Part shown: in pieces, positions 40,357 through 48,545 of the stretch
How positions within the stretch are numbered: the first letter of the stretch is position 1
Layout: each line of letters begins with the position of its first letter
Source of the DNA: Gallimonas merdigallinarum
GTDB lineage: Bacteria > Bacillota > Clostridia > Christensenellales > Borkfalkiaceae
Length of the DNA stretch: 64,000 nucleotides
Direction of reading: 5' to 3'
NCBI GenBank assembly: GCA_904390485.1
Contig: CAJFLU010000002.1
Coordinates: forward strand, 1-64,000
Made by a program: the position numbers and the translations under genes
The notes under the pieces: generated by a model
Database searches by the model: none
Seen by the model: the letters and a program-made list of their open reading frames with translations, nothing else
What the model was told of the DNA's origin: nothing

Positions 40357-41457
40357 TTATACGTTAAAGCGGAAGAGTACCACGTCGCCGTCTTTCATCA
40401 CGTAGTCCTTGCCTTCGGAGCGCACTTTTCCCTTTTCGCGCGCGCCCGCAAGTCCGCCGCATTCTAAAAGCGTCTGCCATTCCACGACTTCGGCGCGGAT
40501 AAATCCCTTTTCAAAATCGGTGTGGATCTTTCCCGCCGCCTGCGGCGCTTTCGTGCCGTTCACGATCGTCCACGCGCGCGTCTCTTTTTCGCCCGCCGTC
40601 AGGTAGGAAATGAGCCCCAGAAGTTTATACGACGCCTTGATGAGCTTACTTAGTCCGCTCTCGGTCAGCCCGAAATCCTCCAAAAACATTGCCTGTTCTT
40701 CGGGGCTGAGCTGGGAAAGCTCTTCCTCCGTCTTGGCGCATACGACAATGACCTCCGCGCCGTGTTTCGCGGCGTATTCTTTGACCTTCATCACGAGGGG
40801 GATCTCTTCTTCGCCCGCCCCCATGTCCTTTTCGGAGATATTCGCGCAGTAGATGACGGGTTTGGAGGAGAGGAGGAAGAGATTGTCGAGCATCGCCTTT
40901 TCGTCGTCGGTGACGGGAAGGGAATTGGCGGGCTGTTCCGATTCGAGGTGCGCGAGCAGTTTTTGCAGGAAGGCGTATTCCTGCGCGGCGTTCTTGTCCG
41001 ACCCGCCGCGCGCCGCGTTCTTGATGCGGTCCGCGCGTTTCTGCACCGCCTCGATGTCCGAAAGGATGAGTTCGAGGTTGATGGTTTCAATGTCGCGCAC
41101 GGGGTCGACCGTACTCTCGACGTGCGTCACGTTTTCGTCCTCGAAACAGCGCACCACGTGAACGATCGCGTCCACTTCGCGGATATGCGAAAGAAACTTG
41201 TTGCCGAGACCCTCGCCGCGGCTCGCGCCCTTCACGAGACCTGCAATGTCCACAAATTCGATGACGGCGGGGGTGACTTTTTTGCTCTGATAGAGCGCGG
41301 CGAGCTTGTCCAGCCGCTCGTCGGGAACTGCCACGACGCCGACGTTCGGCTCGATGGTACAGAACGGATAGTTCGCGGCGTCCGCGCCCGCGTGCGTGAT
41401 TGCGTTGAAAAGGGTGGATTTCCCGACGTTCGGAAGTCCTACGACGCCTAATTTCAT
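40357..41457 (-). CDS. ychF: Ribosome-binding ATPase YchF
   Basis: 366 residues, standard. OBG-family P-loop protein that prefers ATP and binds ribosomes. G1 is GLPNVGKSTLFNA (residues 7-19) and G3 is DIAGLVKGAS. The atypical G4 reads NISEKD in place of NKxD. A helical insert precedes a C-terminal TGS domain ending GDVVLFRFNV. AGGAG stands before the ATG on the minus strand. Repeat copy 6 starts 34 nt upstream of the start codon, so any promoter must lie within or beyond the repeat. Confidence 0.97.
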   Translation of the reverse strand: MKLGVVGLPNVGKSTLFNAITHAGADAANYPFCTIEPNVGVVAVPDERLDKLAALYQSKKVTPAVIEFVDIAGLVKGASRGEGLGNKFLSHIREVDAIVHVVRCFEDENVTHVESTVDPVRDIETINLELILSDIEAVQKRADRIKNAARGGSDKNAAQEYAFLQKLLAHLESEQPANSLPVTDDEKAMLDNLFLLSSKPVIYCANISEKDMGAGEEEIPLVMKVKEYAAKHGAEVIVVCAKTEEELSQLSPEEQAMFLEDFGLTESGLSKLIKASYKLLGLISYLTAGEKETRAWTIVNGTKAPQAAGKIHTDFEKGFIRAEVVEWQTLLECGGLAGAREKGKVRSEGKDYVMKDGDVVLFRFNV

Positions 41458-41490
41458 GCGTTTTTTCTCCTAAAATTTATTCAAATTTAT

Positions 41491-41815
41491 GTTCACACTT
41501 TTTCTTTCAAACTGATGAAAGAAAAAGTCGTGAGGGGGAGAGAACCCCAATGTTCGCCTACGGCTCTGCATTTGGTTTCTCTCGACAGCGCGCAGATGGC
41601 AACAGTAAAGCGCGCGCTGTCTCACTTTTCCGCGAAAGTGCAGGTATGCACAAATCGGGTACCGCAGCGCAGGGGAACCCTGCTTGCGGACGTCATTGAT
41701 AGCAATCATTGTTCCCTGCAAGGCTCCCCTGTGCAAGGGGAGCTGGCGCGGAGCGCCTGAGGGGTTGTATTTTCGCTGGCGCAAAATGCGATTTTGCTTG
41801 CGCGAGTGATTTTAT
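41491..41815 (+). repeat. Intergenic repeat, copy 6: one half-unit between ychF and argS
   Basis: GTTCAC (41491-41496), hairpin 1 of the CTTTTTCTTTC subtype with loop AACTGA, GTGA, hairpin 2 (GAGAGAACC with GGTTTCTCTC), hairpin 3 (GACAGCGCGC with GCGCGCTGTC) and CTCAC. The terminal box is diverged (GTCATTGATAGC, 41693-41704). An M4-like module (GGCTCCCCTG...) and a second terminal box (GTGATTTTATAAAC) follow. Hairpin 1 uses the same stem as the L end of copy 1 in front of ftsY. Confidence 0.8.
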
Positions 41816-41908
41816 AAACACAATAACAGATTTTTTCTGAATCTTCGGGAAGGTGTTTATGGATACGATTATTATACTTGATTTCTTTCAAACACGCAAA
41901 CCTTTCGA

Positions 41909-41937
41909 TTGCCATTTGCATATTTTTATGGTAAAAT
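41909..41937 (+). promoter_or_regulatory. Promoter of argS
   Basis: TTGCCA (41909-41914), 17-bp spacer, TAAAAT (41932-41937). Confidence 0.75.
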
Positions 41938-41973
41938 AATCGGCGAAAATATCTCAAAGAGATGGGAACCGCT

Positions 41974-43662
41974 ATGGATTATAAACAGTATATCGCACAG
42001 AAAATCAATGTGGAGGGCGTGGCGCAGGAGGAAATTGCTTCCCTGCTCGCCGTTCCGCCCGATTCCGCGATGGGGGATTTCGCACTGCCCTGCTTCCGCT
42101 TTGCAAAGGTGCTTAAAAAAAGCCCCGTGATCATCGCGCAGGAGCTTGCGAAAACGATCGCGCCCGACGAGGTCGTCGCCGAAGTCTCCGCAGTCAACGG
42201 CTATCTCAATTTTAAAGTGAACAAGGCGGGGCTTGCCGCCGACGTGCTCGCCCGTATCGCGCGCGAGGGCGCAAAATACGGCGCGTCCGACGAGGGCAGC
42301 GGCAAAACGGTTTGCATCGACTACTCCTCCGTCAATATCGCAAAGCCCTTCCATATCGGGCATCTGTCCACCACGGTGCTGGGCGGCGCGCTCTACCGCA
42401 TTTTCAATTTCCTCGGCTACCGCGCGGTGGGGATCAACCACCTCGGCGACTACGGAACGCAGTTCGGCAAGCTCATTTCCGCGTACAAACGCTGGGGCAA
42501 CAGGGAGGAGGTCGAGCGGGGCGGTATTCACGCCGTCAACGCGCTCTATGTGCGCTTCAACGAGGAGGCGGACGAGGCGATGGAGGCGGAGGCGCGCGAA
42601 TATTTCCGTCTCATCGAGAGCGGCGACAAGGAGGCGAACGACCTCTTCGAGTGGTTCAAGTCGCTCACGCTCGCCTATGTGGAGAAGATTTACGACCGCC
42701 TGCATATCCGTTTCGACAGCTATGCGGGGGAGCGTTTCTACACCGATAAGATGGCGCCCGTCGTCGCCGAGCTGAAAGAAAAGGGACTTCTGAAAGAGAG
42801 CAACGGCGCGCAGATCGTCGATCTGGAAGCGTACGGAATGCCGCCCTGCCTCATTCTCCGTTCGGACGGCGCGTCGCTGTACGCCACGCGCGATCTCGCT
42901 GCGGCGATCTACCGCAAAAAGACGTACGATTTTTACAAGTGCCTGTACGTCGTCGCCTATCAGCAGAATTTGCATTTCAAACAGGTGTTCAAGGTCTTGG
43001 AACTGATGGGATACGATTGGGCGAAGGACCTCGTACACGTCGCGTACGGCATGGTCTCGTTGGAGGACGGCGCAATGTCCACCCGAAAGGGGAAGGTCGT
43101 CTGGCTGGAAGACGTCATCTCCCGCTGTGTGGAGAAGGCGCGCGTCATTCTCGAAGAGAAGAATCCCGCGCTGGAAAATAAGGACGCCGTCGCCGAGACG
43201 GTCGGTGTGGGCGCGGTCGTGTTCGGCGCACTCTATAACAGCAAGATCAAAGATATTACTTTTTCGTACGATAAAGCGCTCAATTTCGACGGCGAAACGA
43301 GCGTCTACGTGCAATACACCTGCGCGCGCGCCGCTTCCGTGCTTTCCAAAGCGGCGGCGGACGGGATCGCCTTCGACGAGGCGGCGTCCGGTACGCCCAA
43401 CGCGCAGGAAGCCGAGCTTTTGAAAACGCTCGGCGACTTCCCCGCGACCGTCCGCGAGGCGGCGGAGAAGTACGAGCCTTCCTTCGTTGCGCGCTGGTGC
43501 GTGGATACGGCGAAGCTCTTCAACAAGTTCTATTTCGACTGCAAGATTTTGCAGGCGGAAGAGGACGTCCGCGCGTTCCGTCTCGCGCTGACCAAGGCGA
43601 CGCTCACCGCACTGACGAATGGGTTGGGGTTGTTGGGGATCGGCGTTCCGGAGAAAATGTAG
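41974..43662 (+). CDS. argS: Arginyl-tRNA synthetase
   Basis: 562 residues. Class-I synthetase charging tRNA-Arg. An N-terminal Add-1 domain (1-85) precedes the catalytic core. The HIGH motif appears as FHIGHLSTT (about 128-136), and the KMSKS loop is replaced by MSTRKGKVV, as is common in ArgRS. The DALR anticodon-binding domain covers the last 120 residues. The ATG at 41974 follows GATGGGAA; an ATG four codons upstream (41962) is possible. No T-box leader is visible in the roughly 30-nt leader. Repeat copy 7 begins 4 nt after the stop. Confidence 0.97.
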   Translation: MDYKQYIAQKINVEGVAQEEIASLLAVPPDSAMGDFALPCFRFAKVLKKSPVIIAQELAKTIAPDEVVAEVSAVNGYLNFKVNKAGLAADVLARIAREGAKYGASDEGSGKTVCIDYSSVNIAKPFHIGHLSTTVLGGALYRIFNFLGYRAVGINHLGDYGTQFGKLISAYKRWGNREEVERGGIHAVNALYVRFNEEADEAMEAEAREYFRLIESGDKEANDLFEWFKSLTLAYVEKIYDRLHIRFDSYAGERFYTDKMAPVVAELKEKGLLKESNGAQIVDLEAYGMPPCLILRSDGASLYATRDLAAAIYRKKTYDFYKCLYVVAYQQNLHFKQVFKVLELMGYDWAKDLVHVAYGMVSLEDGAMSTRKGKVVWLEDVISRCVEKARVILEEKNPALENKDAVAETVGVGAVVFGALYNSKIKDITFSYDKALNFDGETSVYVQYTCARAASVLSKAAADGIAFDEAASGTPNAQEAELLKTLGDFPATVREAAEKYEPSFVARWCVDTAKLFNKFYFDCKILQAEEDVRAFRLALTKATLTALTNGLGLLGIGVPEKM

Positions 43663-43666
43663 AACG

Positions 43667-44090
43667 GTTCACACTTTTTTCCGCGAGCTGACGCGGAAAA
43701 AAGTCGTGATTTTAGGAAAAACCAACGGGCACGCTGTACGCTAACCGTTCGTTTTTCCTCTTCGCGCGAATTTTAAGGGCACAACCACAATACTTCGCGC
43801 GAATTCACCTTTTTGGGAAAGCCGCGTGAGCGGCAAATTGAGGTGAGCGGCGCATTATGCGCATCACCGCAGTGCGGTGTGCGCGCGTCGCGAACTAAGA
43901 AATTGCCATTTCAGCGGCAATTTCGTGACCGTCCGACGCGAAGCGGCGCACGAGCGCAGCCGAAGTATGCGGCACACTACCATGGTGCCGCCGAGAGCAA
44001 AAGGCATAACGCAGTGACGCCTTTTGCAACGTTATTTTATAACATTGGCGCAAAAGCGTGGCTTTCTTGCGCGAGTGATTTATAACGGTG
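43667..44090 (+). repeat. Intergenic repeat, copy 7: one half-unit plus modules
   Basis: The first 150 nt (GTTCAC, hairpins 1-3, TTCAC) are nearly identical to copy 4 at 15784. After it come M2 (about 43845-43930), a short M3-like part, and a CAAAAGGCATAACGCAGTGA...GTGATTTATAAC end (about 43998-44086) that is also shared with copy 4. Confidence 0.85.
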
Positions 44091-44153
44091 TAATCTCGCA
44101 AACGTGCGGCTTGCCGCGATAAGATACAAATTTTCAATATTTCATTTCCGCAT

Positions 44154-44801
44154 ATGATAAAAGCAGTTTTATTTGATTTGGACGGGACGCTGCTGGATAC
44201 CATTCCCGATATTCAGGCGAGCGTCAACGATATGCTCCGCCGCCACGGGTATCCCGAAATCGACTATGCGCAGACGTGCGCCTTTGTGGGCGACGGGGCG
44301 AAAATGCTCATCGAGCGCGCGCTCCCCGAAGGTGCGCCCGACCTCGATGCGTGCTACGAAGATTTCCGCGTGCATTTTGCGGCGAGCAAAAACGAGCTGA
44401 CGCGGCTCTATCCCGATGAAATGGAGACGCTCTCCGCGCTCCGTGCGCGCGGGCTGAAAATCGGCGTCGTGACCAACAAGCCGCAGGACGCCGCCGAAAA
44501 CGTTTTGGGGCAGTTTTTCCCCGAGGGATTTTTCGACTTCATCGGGGGCGACAGCGGACTGTTCCCCTGCAAGCCCGATCCCTCGCTGGCGCGATACGCG
44601 GCGCTCTCGCTCCGCCTTGCTCCGATGGAGTGCGCCTTCGTGGGCGACGGCGAGCCTGACGCAAAGGTCGCGCTGAACGCGGGAATGTGCGGCATCTCCG
44701 CGCTGTGGGGGTATCGCACGCGCGAACAGCTCGAAAAGGCGGGCGCAACCCGCTTTGCCACCGATTACAAAGATCTCCAAAAAATTCTTGAAAAAATTTG
44801 A
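44154..44801 (+). CDS. HAD phosphatase, phosphoglycolate phosphatase type
   Basis: 215 residues. HAD-IA hydrolase: FDLDGTLLDT at residues 7-16, motif II in VVTNKP, motif III lysine in CKPDP, motif IV VGDGEPD. The helical cap lies between residues 17 and 85 as in Gph and PgmB. The substrate is probably phosphoglycolate or a similar small phosphate ester. No Shine-Dalgarno is seen before the ATG. A weak TTGCCG...TCAATA pair lies about 15-40 nt upstream, so the leader is short. Confidence 0.9.
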   Translation: MIKAVLFDLDGTLLDTIPDIQASVNDMLRRHGYPEIDYAQTCAFVGDGAKMLIERALPEGAPDLDACYEDFRVHFAASKNELTRLYPDEMETLSALRARGLKIGVVTNKPQDAAENVLGQFFPEGFFDFIGGDSGLFPCKPDPSLARYAALSLRLAPMECAFVGDGEPDAKVALNAGMCGISALWGYRTREQLEKAGATRFATDYKDLQKILEKI

Positions 44802-44811
44802 TCAAAAACTA

Positions 44812-44840
44812 TTGATATTCAGTCTCATTTATGCTATAAT
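44812..44840 (+). promoter_or_regulatory. Promoter of the rubrerythrin gene
   Basis: TTGATA (44812-44817), 17-bp spacer, TATAAT (44835-44840), just after the upstream stop. Confidence 0.85.
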
Positions 44841-44894
44841 ACAATCACAAAGGTCCTGCAAGGGACAATCAGAAAAAATAAGGAGATAAGATTT

Positions 44895-45416
44895 ATGAAG
44901 AGATGTGCTGTTTGCGGCGAGATCGTCGCGGATGATGTGATGGAATGCCCCGTTTGCCATGCGAAGAAGTTTGTTCCCGTTGAGGAGGCGAAGTTCGCGT
45001 GCGAGCACCACGTCGGCGACGGGATCGTCGAAGACAAGGAAGTGATGGAAGGGCTTCGCGCCAACTTCGCGGGCGAGTGCACCGAGGTCGGCATGTACCT
45101 TGCAATGGCGCGCGTCGCGGAGCGCGAGGGCTATCCCGAGATCGCCGAGGCTTACAAGCGTTACGCGTATGAGGAGGCGGAGCACGCTTCCAAGTTTGCG
45201 GAACTTCTGGGCGAAGTCGTGACCGATTCCACCAAGAAGAACCTCGAAATGCGCGCGGCGGCGGAAGCGGGCGCGTGCGAGGGCAAACTCATGCTTGCAA
45301 AGCGCGCGAAGGAGCTTGGCTACGACGCGATCCACGACACCGTGCACGAAATGGCAAAGGACGAGGCGCGCCACGGCGCAGGCTTCAAGGGTCTCTTGAA
45401 GAGATATTTCAACTGA
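44895..45416 (+). CDS. Reverse-order rubrerythrin
   Basis: 173 residues. Peroxide-reducing non-haem iron protein of anaerobes. The rubredoxin-like iron site is N-terminal (Cys4, Cys7, Cys18, Cys21), and the diiron four-helix domain follows with ExxH motifs (FAGECTEVGMY, YEEAEHASKF, DEARHGAGF). This is the reverse rubrerythrin order. It supports an anaerobic lifestyle. AAGGAG precedes the ATG, with its own promoter and a double terminator. Confidence 0.95.
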   Translation: MKRCAVCGEIVADDVMECPVCHAKKFVPVEEAKFACEHHVGDGIVEDKEVMEGLRANFAGECTEVGMYLAMARVAEREGYPEIAEAYKRYAYEEAEHASKFAELLGEVVTDSTKKNLEMRAAAEAGACEGKLMLAKRAKELGYDAIHDTVHEMAKDEARHGAGFKGLLKRYFN

Positions 45417-45423
45417 ACCGTAT

Positions 45424-45483
45424 AAAAAACGTCCGATAATTCGGGCGTTTTTTTTGCGCCCGTCCGCCTGCGCGGACGGGCGC
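45424..45483 (+). terminator. Double terminator after rubrerythrin
   Basis: AAAAACGTCCGA pairs with TCGGGCGTTTTT (one G-T pair), followed by a T run. A second GC hairpin is at 45457-45483. Confidence 0.9.
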
Positions 45484-45524
45484 ATTCTTTTGCGGTATTT
45501 CTTCATGAAATTAGAATCGCGGTA

Positions 45525-45553
45525 TTGACAGTCTCCCCATGAAATGATATACT
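45525..45553 (+). promoter_or_regulatory. Promoter of the GH42 gene
   Basis: TTGACA (45525-45530), 17-bp spacer, TATACT (45548-45553). Confidence 0.85.
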
Positions 45554-45606
45554 ATGAAAAGCCGAAAACGGCGGCAATCATTTCAGGCAGAAAAGGAGAA
45601 GCATTC

Positions 45607-47550
45607 ATGAAGAAAATTTACGTCGGCGCAGCGTATTATCCCGAAATGTGGGAAGAGAGCGAAGTCGACCGCGACATCGTCCGCATGAAGGAAGCGGGCG
45701 TGAACGTCGTCCGCGTGGCGGAGTTTGCGTGGGGCAAAATGGAGCCCGAGGAAGGGAAGTTCGACCTCGGCTGGCTGGAACGCGTGGTGGACAAGCTCCA
45801 TAAGGCGGGCATTGACGTCATCATGTGTACGCCGACCTGCACGCCGCCGCGGTGGCTGCTCGATAAATATCCCGAAACGCGCACCGTCTATGCGGACGGC
45901 ACGCGCACGGAAGTGTTTTCCCGCTGTCACCCGTGCAAGTCCTCGCCCGTCATGCGCGAGAAAAACCGCATCATCGTCACGGAGCTTGCCAAGGCGTTCG
46001 GCAAACACCCCGGGGTCATCGGCTGGCAGATCGATAACGAGATCTTCCCCTATAACGAGGGCTGTTATTGTCCGCTGTGCAGGAGCGGGTTCCGCGCCTA
46101 CCTCAAAGAGAAGTACGGCACGCCCGAAAACCTCAACGCAAAGTGGGGAATGCAGCGCTGGTCGCTCGAATACAAGTCCTTCGACGACGTGCTTCCGCCC
46201 GTCCGCGGCAGATGGGAGCATCCTTCCCTGCAAACGGAGTGGACGCGCTTTCATTGCAAAAATATCGTCTCCTACGTCAACGAACAGGCGGAGATCCTGC
46301 ACAAATACACGTCCGTTCCCGTCGGAACGGATATGATGGCGACCAATCTTCTCAGCTATGCCGATATGAACGAGCAGCTCGACGTGGTGCAGTTCAACCA
46401 CTACGAGCCTGCCGCGGAACTTGCGCGCATTACCTTCTGTTATGATTTCCTGCGCACGATCAAGGATAAACCCTTCTGGGTGACGGAGACGCAGGTCGGC
46501 TGGAACGGCAGCACGTTTGCGGATTTCGGATACCGCCCCGCAGGCGCGTGTTATGCAAACACGTGGCTGCCCATCGCGCGCGGCGGCGAGATGATCGAAT
46601 ATTGGCTCTTCCGCGCGCACCCCAACGGGCACGAGCTTGCGCACGGCGCGCTCTTCAACACGGCGGGCAGGGCATACCGCGTCACGGAGGAAGTTACCCG
46701 CGCGGCGGCAGAGTTTGAAAAATGCCGCAGCCTGCTTACGGGCAGCGAGGTGCGCTCCAAGATCGCCATTCATTATTCCTCGACGGCGGTCATCAACTCC
46801 GTCAACGCGCCCATGCTGAAAAATTACGACTATCGCAGCACGCTCATTGACCGCGTGCACGCGGCGTTCCGCCACTATAACGTGGACGTGATCGAGACCA
46901 ATCACGCGCTGGACGGATATGACGTCCTGTTCTCGCCCTTCCTCTCCACCGTGGACGAAAAGGGGCTGAAAGAGCGGGTCATCGAATGGGTCAAGGCGGG
47001 CGGCACGTGGGTCGTCGGACCGATGTCCGATATTATGACGGAATATTCGAGCAAGTACGCGAACGCGCCCTATTCCTTCCTCGAAGAGCTTGCGGGCGTA
47101 TATACGAAGTACGAGCTTCCCGTCGCAAACGAGGAGTACCGCGCCAAGTGGGCGGGCGGCGAAGGCACGTTCGCGATCTCGACCTGTTACAGCGCGTACG
47201 AATTGAAGGGTGCGGAGGCGCTTGCCGTATATGAGAACGGCGAGTTTGCGGGAATGCCCGTCATCACGCAGCACCGCGTCGGAAAGGGGAAGGTCATTCT
47301 GCTCGGAACCCTGCCCGAGGCGGACGTTCTGAGGAGCTTTGCGGGGAGCGCGCCCATTCTGCCCGCGAGCGACAATCTCGTGCTCACCGCGCGCAGCGGG
47401 AGCGGGAACGCGATCATCGCCGTCGAGACGGAGAACAAATCGGGCGTCCTCGTGCTGGACGGCGTGTACAAGGAAATGCTGAGCGGGAGAACGCTCGAAG
47501 GGAGCGTCTCCGTTGCGCCCTATGAAGTGCTCGTCCTCGTAAAAGAATAA
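45607..47550 (+). CDS. Beta-galactosidase, glycoside hydrolase family 42
   Basis: 647 residues. Cytoplasmic retaining beta-galactosidase. The acid/base is Glu145 in GWQIDNEIF and the nucleophile Glu294 in FWVTETQVGW. The structural zinc cysteines are near 110 and at 153, 155 and 158 (EGCYCPLC). The TIM barrel covers 1-390, then a trimerisation domain and a beta domain. No signal peptide is present. It is transcribed alone, without a sugar transporter next to it. AAAGGAGAA precedes the ATG; an upstream in-frame extension reaches into the promoter and is rejected. Confidence 0.96.
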   Translation: MKKIYVGAAYYPEMWEESEVDRDIVRMKEAGVNVVRVAEFAWGKMEPEEGKFDLGWLERVVDKLHKAGIDVIMCTPTCTPPRWLLDKYPETRTVYADGTRTEVFSRCHPCKSSPVMREKNRIIVTELAKAFGKHPGVIGWQIDNEIFPYNEGCYCPLCRSGFRAYLKEKYGTPENLNAKWGMQRWSLEYKSFDDVLPPVRGRWEHPSLQTEWTRFHCKNIVSYVNEQAEILHKYTSVPVGTDMMATNLLSYADMNEQLDVVQFNHYEPAAELARITFCYDFLRTIKDKPFWVTETQVGWNGSTFADFGYRPAGACYANTWLPIARGGEMIEYWLFRAHPNGHELAHGALFNTAGRAYRVTEEVTRAAAEFEKCRSLLTGSEVRSKIAIHYSSTAVINSVNAPMLKNYDYRSTLIDRVHAAFRHYNVDVIETNHALDGYDVLFSPFLSTVDEKGLKERVIEWVKAGGTWVVGPMSDIMTEYSSKYANAPYSFLEELAGVYTKYELPVANEEYRAKWAGGEGTFAISTCYSAYELKGAEALAVYENGEFAGMPVITQHRVGKGKVILLGTLPEADVLRSFAGSAPILPASDNLVLTARSGSGNAIIAVETENKSGVLVLDGVYKEMLSGRTLEGSVSVAPYEVLVLVKE

Positions 47551-47559
47551 GAAGACACG

Positions 47560-47594
47560 GTAAAAGCCCGCGGCGGAACGCCGCGGGCTTTTAC
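47560..47594 (+). terminator. Terminator after GH42
   Basis: 16-bp perfect stem (47560-47575 with 47579-47594), A-rich on the 5' side and T-rich on the 3' side. Confidence 0.9.
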
Positions 47595-47771
47595 AAAAAT
47601 ATTGGAGAGTAAAAAGCGCGGCGGCTGGGACCGCTCCCGCTTTTCGGCGAAGTTTGTGACGGCTTTGGCGCGTATCGCGCGCCCGTTTCCGTCGCCTTTA
47701 TTGTACGGCATGATGCCCGAAAAATGCAACCTACTCTTTCAAAAACGCGCTCTACCCGTGCCTTTCGCGCG

Positions 47772-47810
47772 AGTAGAGTGAAAAATTCACACTCTACTCA
47801 CAGTAGAGTG
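47772..47810 (+). promoter_or_regulatory. Three AGTAGAGTG boxes, candidate operator
   Basis: AGTAGAGTG (47772-47780), its inverse CACTCTACT (47790-47798) and a further direct copy (47802-47810). They end 21 nt before the -35 box of the XRE gene. A partial CTACTCT lies at 47731-47737. Confidence 0.65.
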
Positions 47811-47831
47811 CCGTTTTTTTGGGGCGAATCA

Positions 47832-47860
47832 TTGACAAGGCGTTCAAAAACGGGTATAAT
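47832..47860 (+). promoter_or_regulatory. Promoter of the XRE membrane regulator (leaderless)
   Basis: Perfect TTGACA (47832-47837), 17-bp spacer, TATAAT (47855-47860). The ATG at 47867 is 6 nt after the -10 box, at the expected +1. Confidence 0.9.
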
Positions 47861-47866
47861 GAGGGC

Positions 47867-48484
47867 ATGGAAGATCAGGATTTTCTCGCAATCACCATCG
47901 GAGAAAACATAGCGCGCTTGCGCCGTCTCTCCAACATGACGCAGAGCGAACTCGCGGAAAAGATCAATTATTCGGATAAATCCGTCTCCAAGTGGGAACA
48001 GGGGAACGGCATTCCCGACGTGCGCATTTTATTGCAGCTCGCCGAACTGTTCAACGTTTCGGTGGACGATCTTGTGCGCGAGCACAAGGAAGCGCCCGTC
48101 ATGCCCAAGAAGACGCGGCTGAGAAGGCGGATCATCATCTCCCTGCTCTCGGTGGGATTGTGCTGGCTGGTCGCCGTCGTCGCATTCGTCTTTATCGGCA
48201 TCATCTGGCCCGACGTGCCGAACACGTGGCTCGCGTTCGTGTACGCCGTACCCGCGTCCGCCATCATCGTTTTGGTGTTTTCCTGCATCTGGCATTACCG
48301 CTGGGTGCGCATTGCGGCGATCACCGTGCTGATCTGGCTGACGCTGACCTGCATTTACCTCACTGCGCACGTCTGCGGCGCGGAGATCGGACTTATTTAT
48401 TTTATCGGCGTGCCGCTGCAAATCCTCGCGCTCATTTTCTTTGTGCCGTGGAAGAGCCTGCACCCCAACGTTCCAAGAGAATAA
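47867..48484 (+). CDS. XRE-family regulator with membrane domain
   Basis: 205 residues. An N-terminal helix-turn-helix (ARLRRLSNMTQSELAEKINYSDKSVSKWEQG style, residues 15-65) is joined to four hydrophobic segments (about 88-195). The protein would be a membrane-tethered DNA-binding regulator. It starts at the predicted transcription start, with no Shine-Dalgarno; an extension of 16 codons upstream lies inside the promoter. Three copies of AGTAGAGTG upstream of the -35 could be its own binding site. The next gene starts 61 nt downstream and encodes another membrane protein. Confidence 0.85.
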   Translation: MEDQDFLAITIGENIARLRRLSNMTQSELAEKINYSDKSVSKWEQGNGIPDVRILLQLAELFNVSVDDLVREHKEAPVMPKKTRLRRRIIISLLSVGLCWLVAVVAFVFIGIIWPDVPNTWLAFVYAVPASAIIVLVFSCIWHYRWVRIAAITVLIWLTLTCIYLTAHVCGAEIGLIYFIGVPLQILALIFFVPWKSLHPNVPRE

Positions 48485-48545
48485 CCGCGCGCGTGCTCCT
48501 TGTCGGGAGCACGTCTGCGCATATCCAAGTTTACGGAGCAATCGT

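Noticed and set aside
41818..41973. T-box or other riboswitch before argS
   Set aside because: The promoter at 41909-41937 leaves a leader of about 30 nt, too short, and no T-box sequence is seen.
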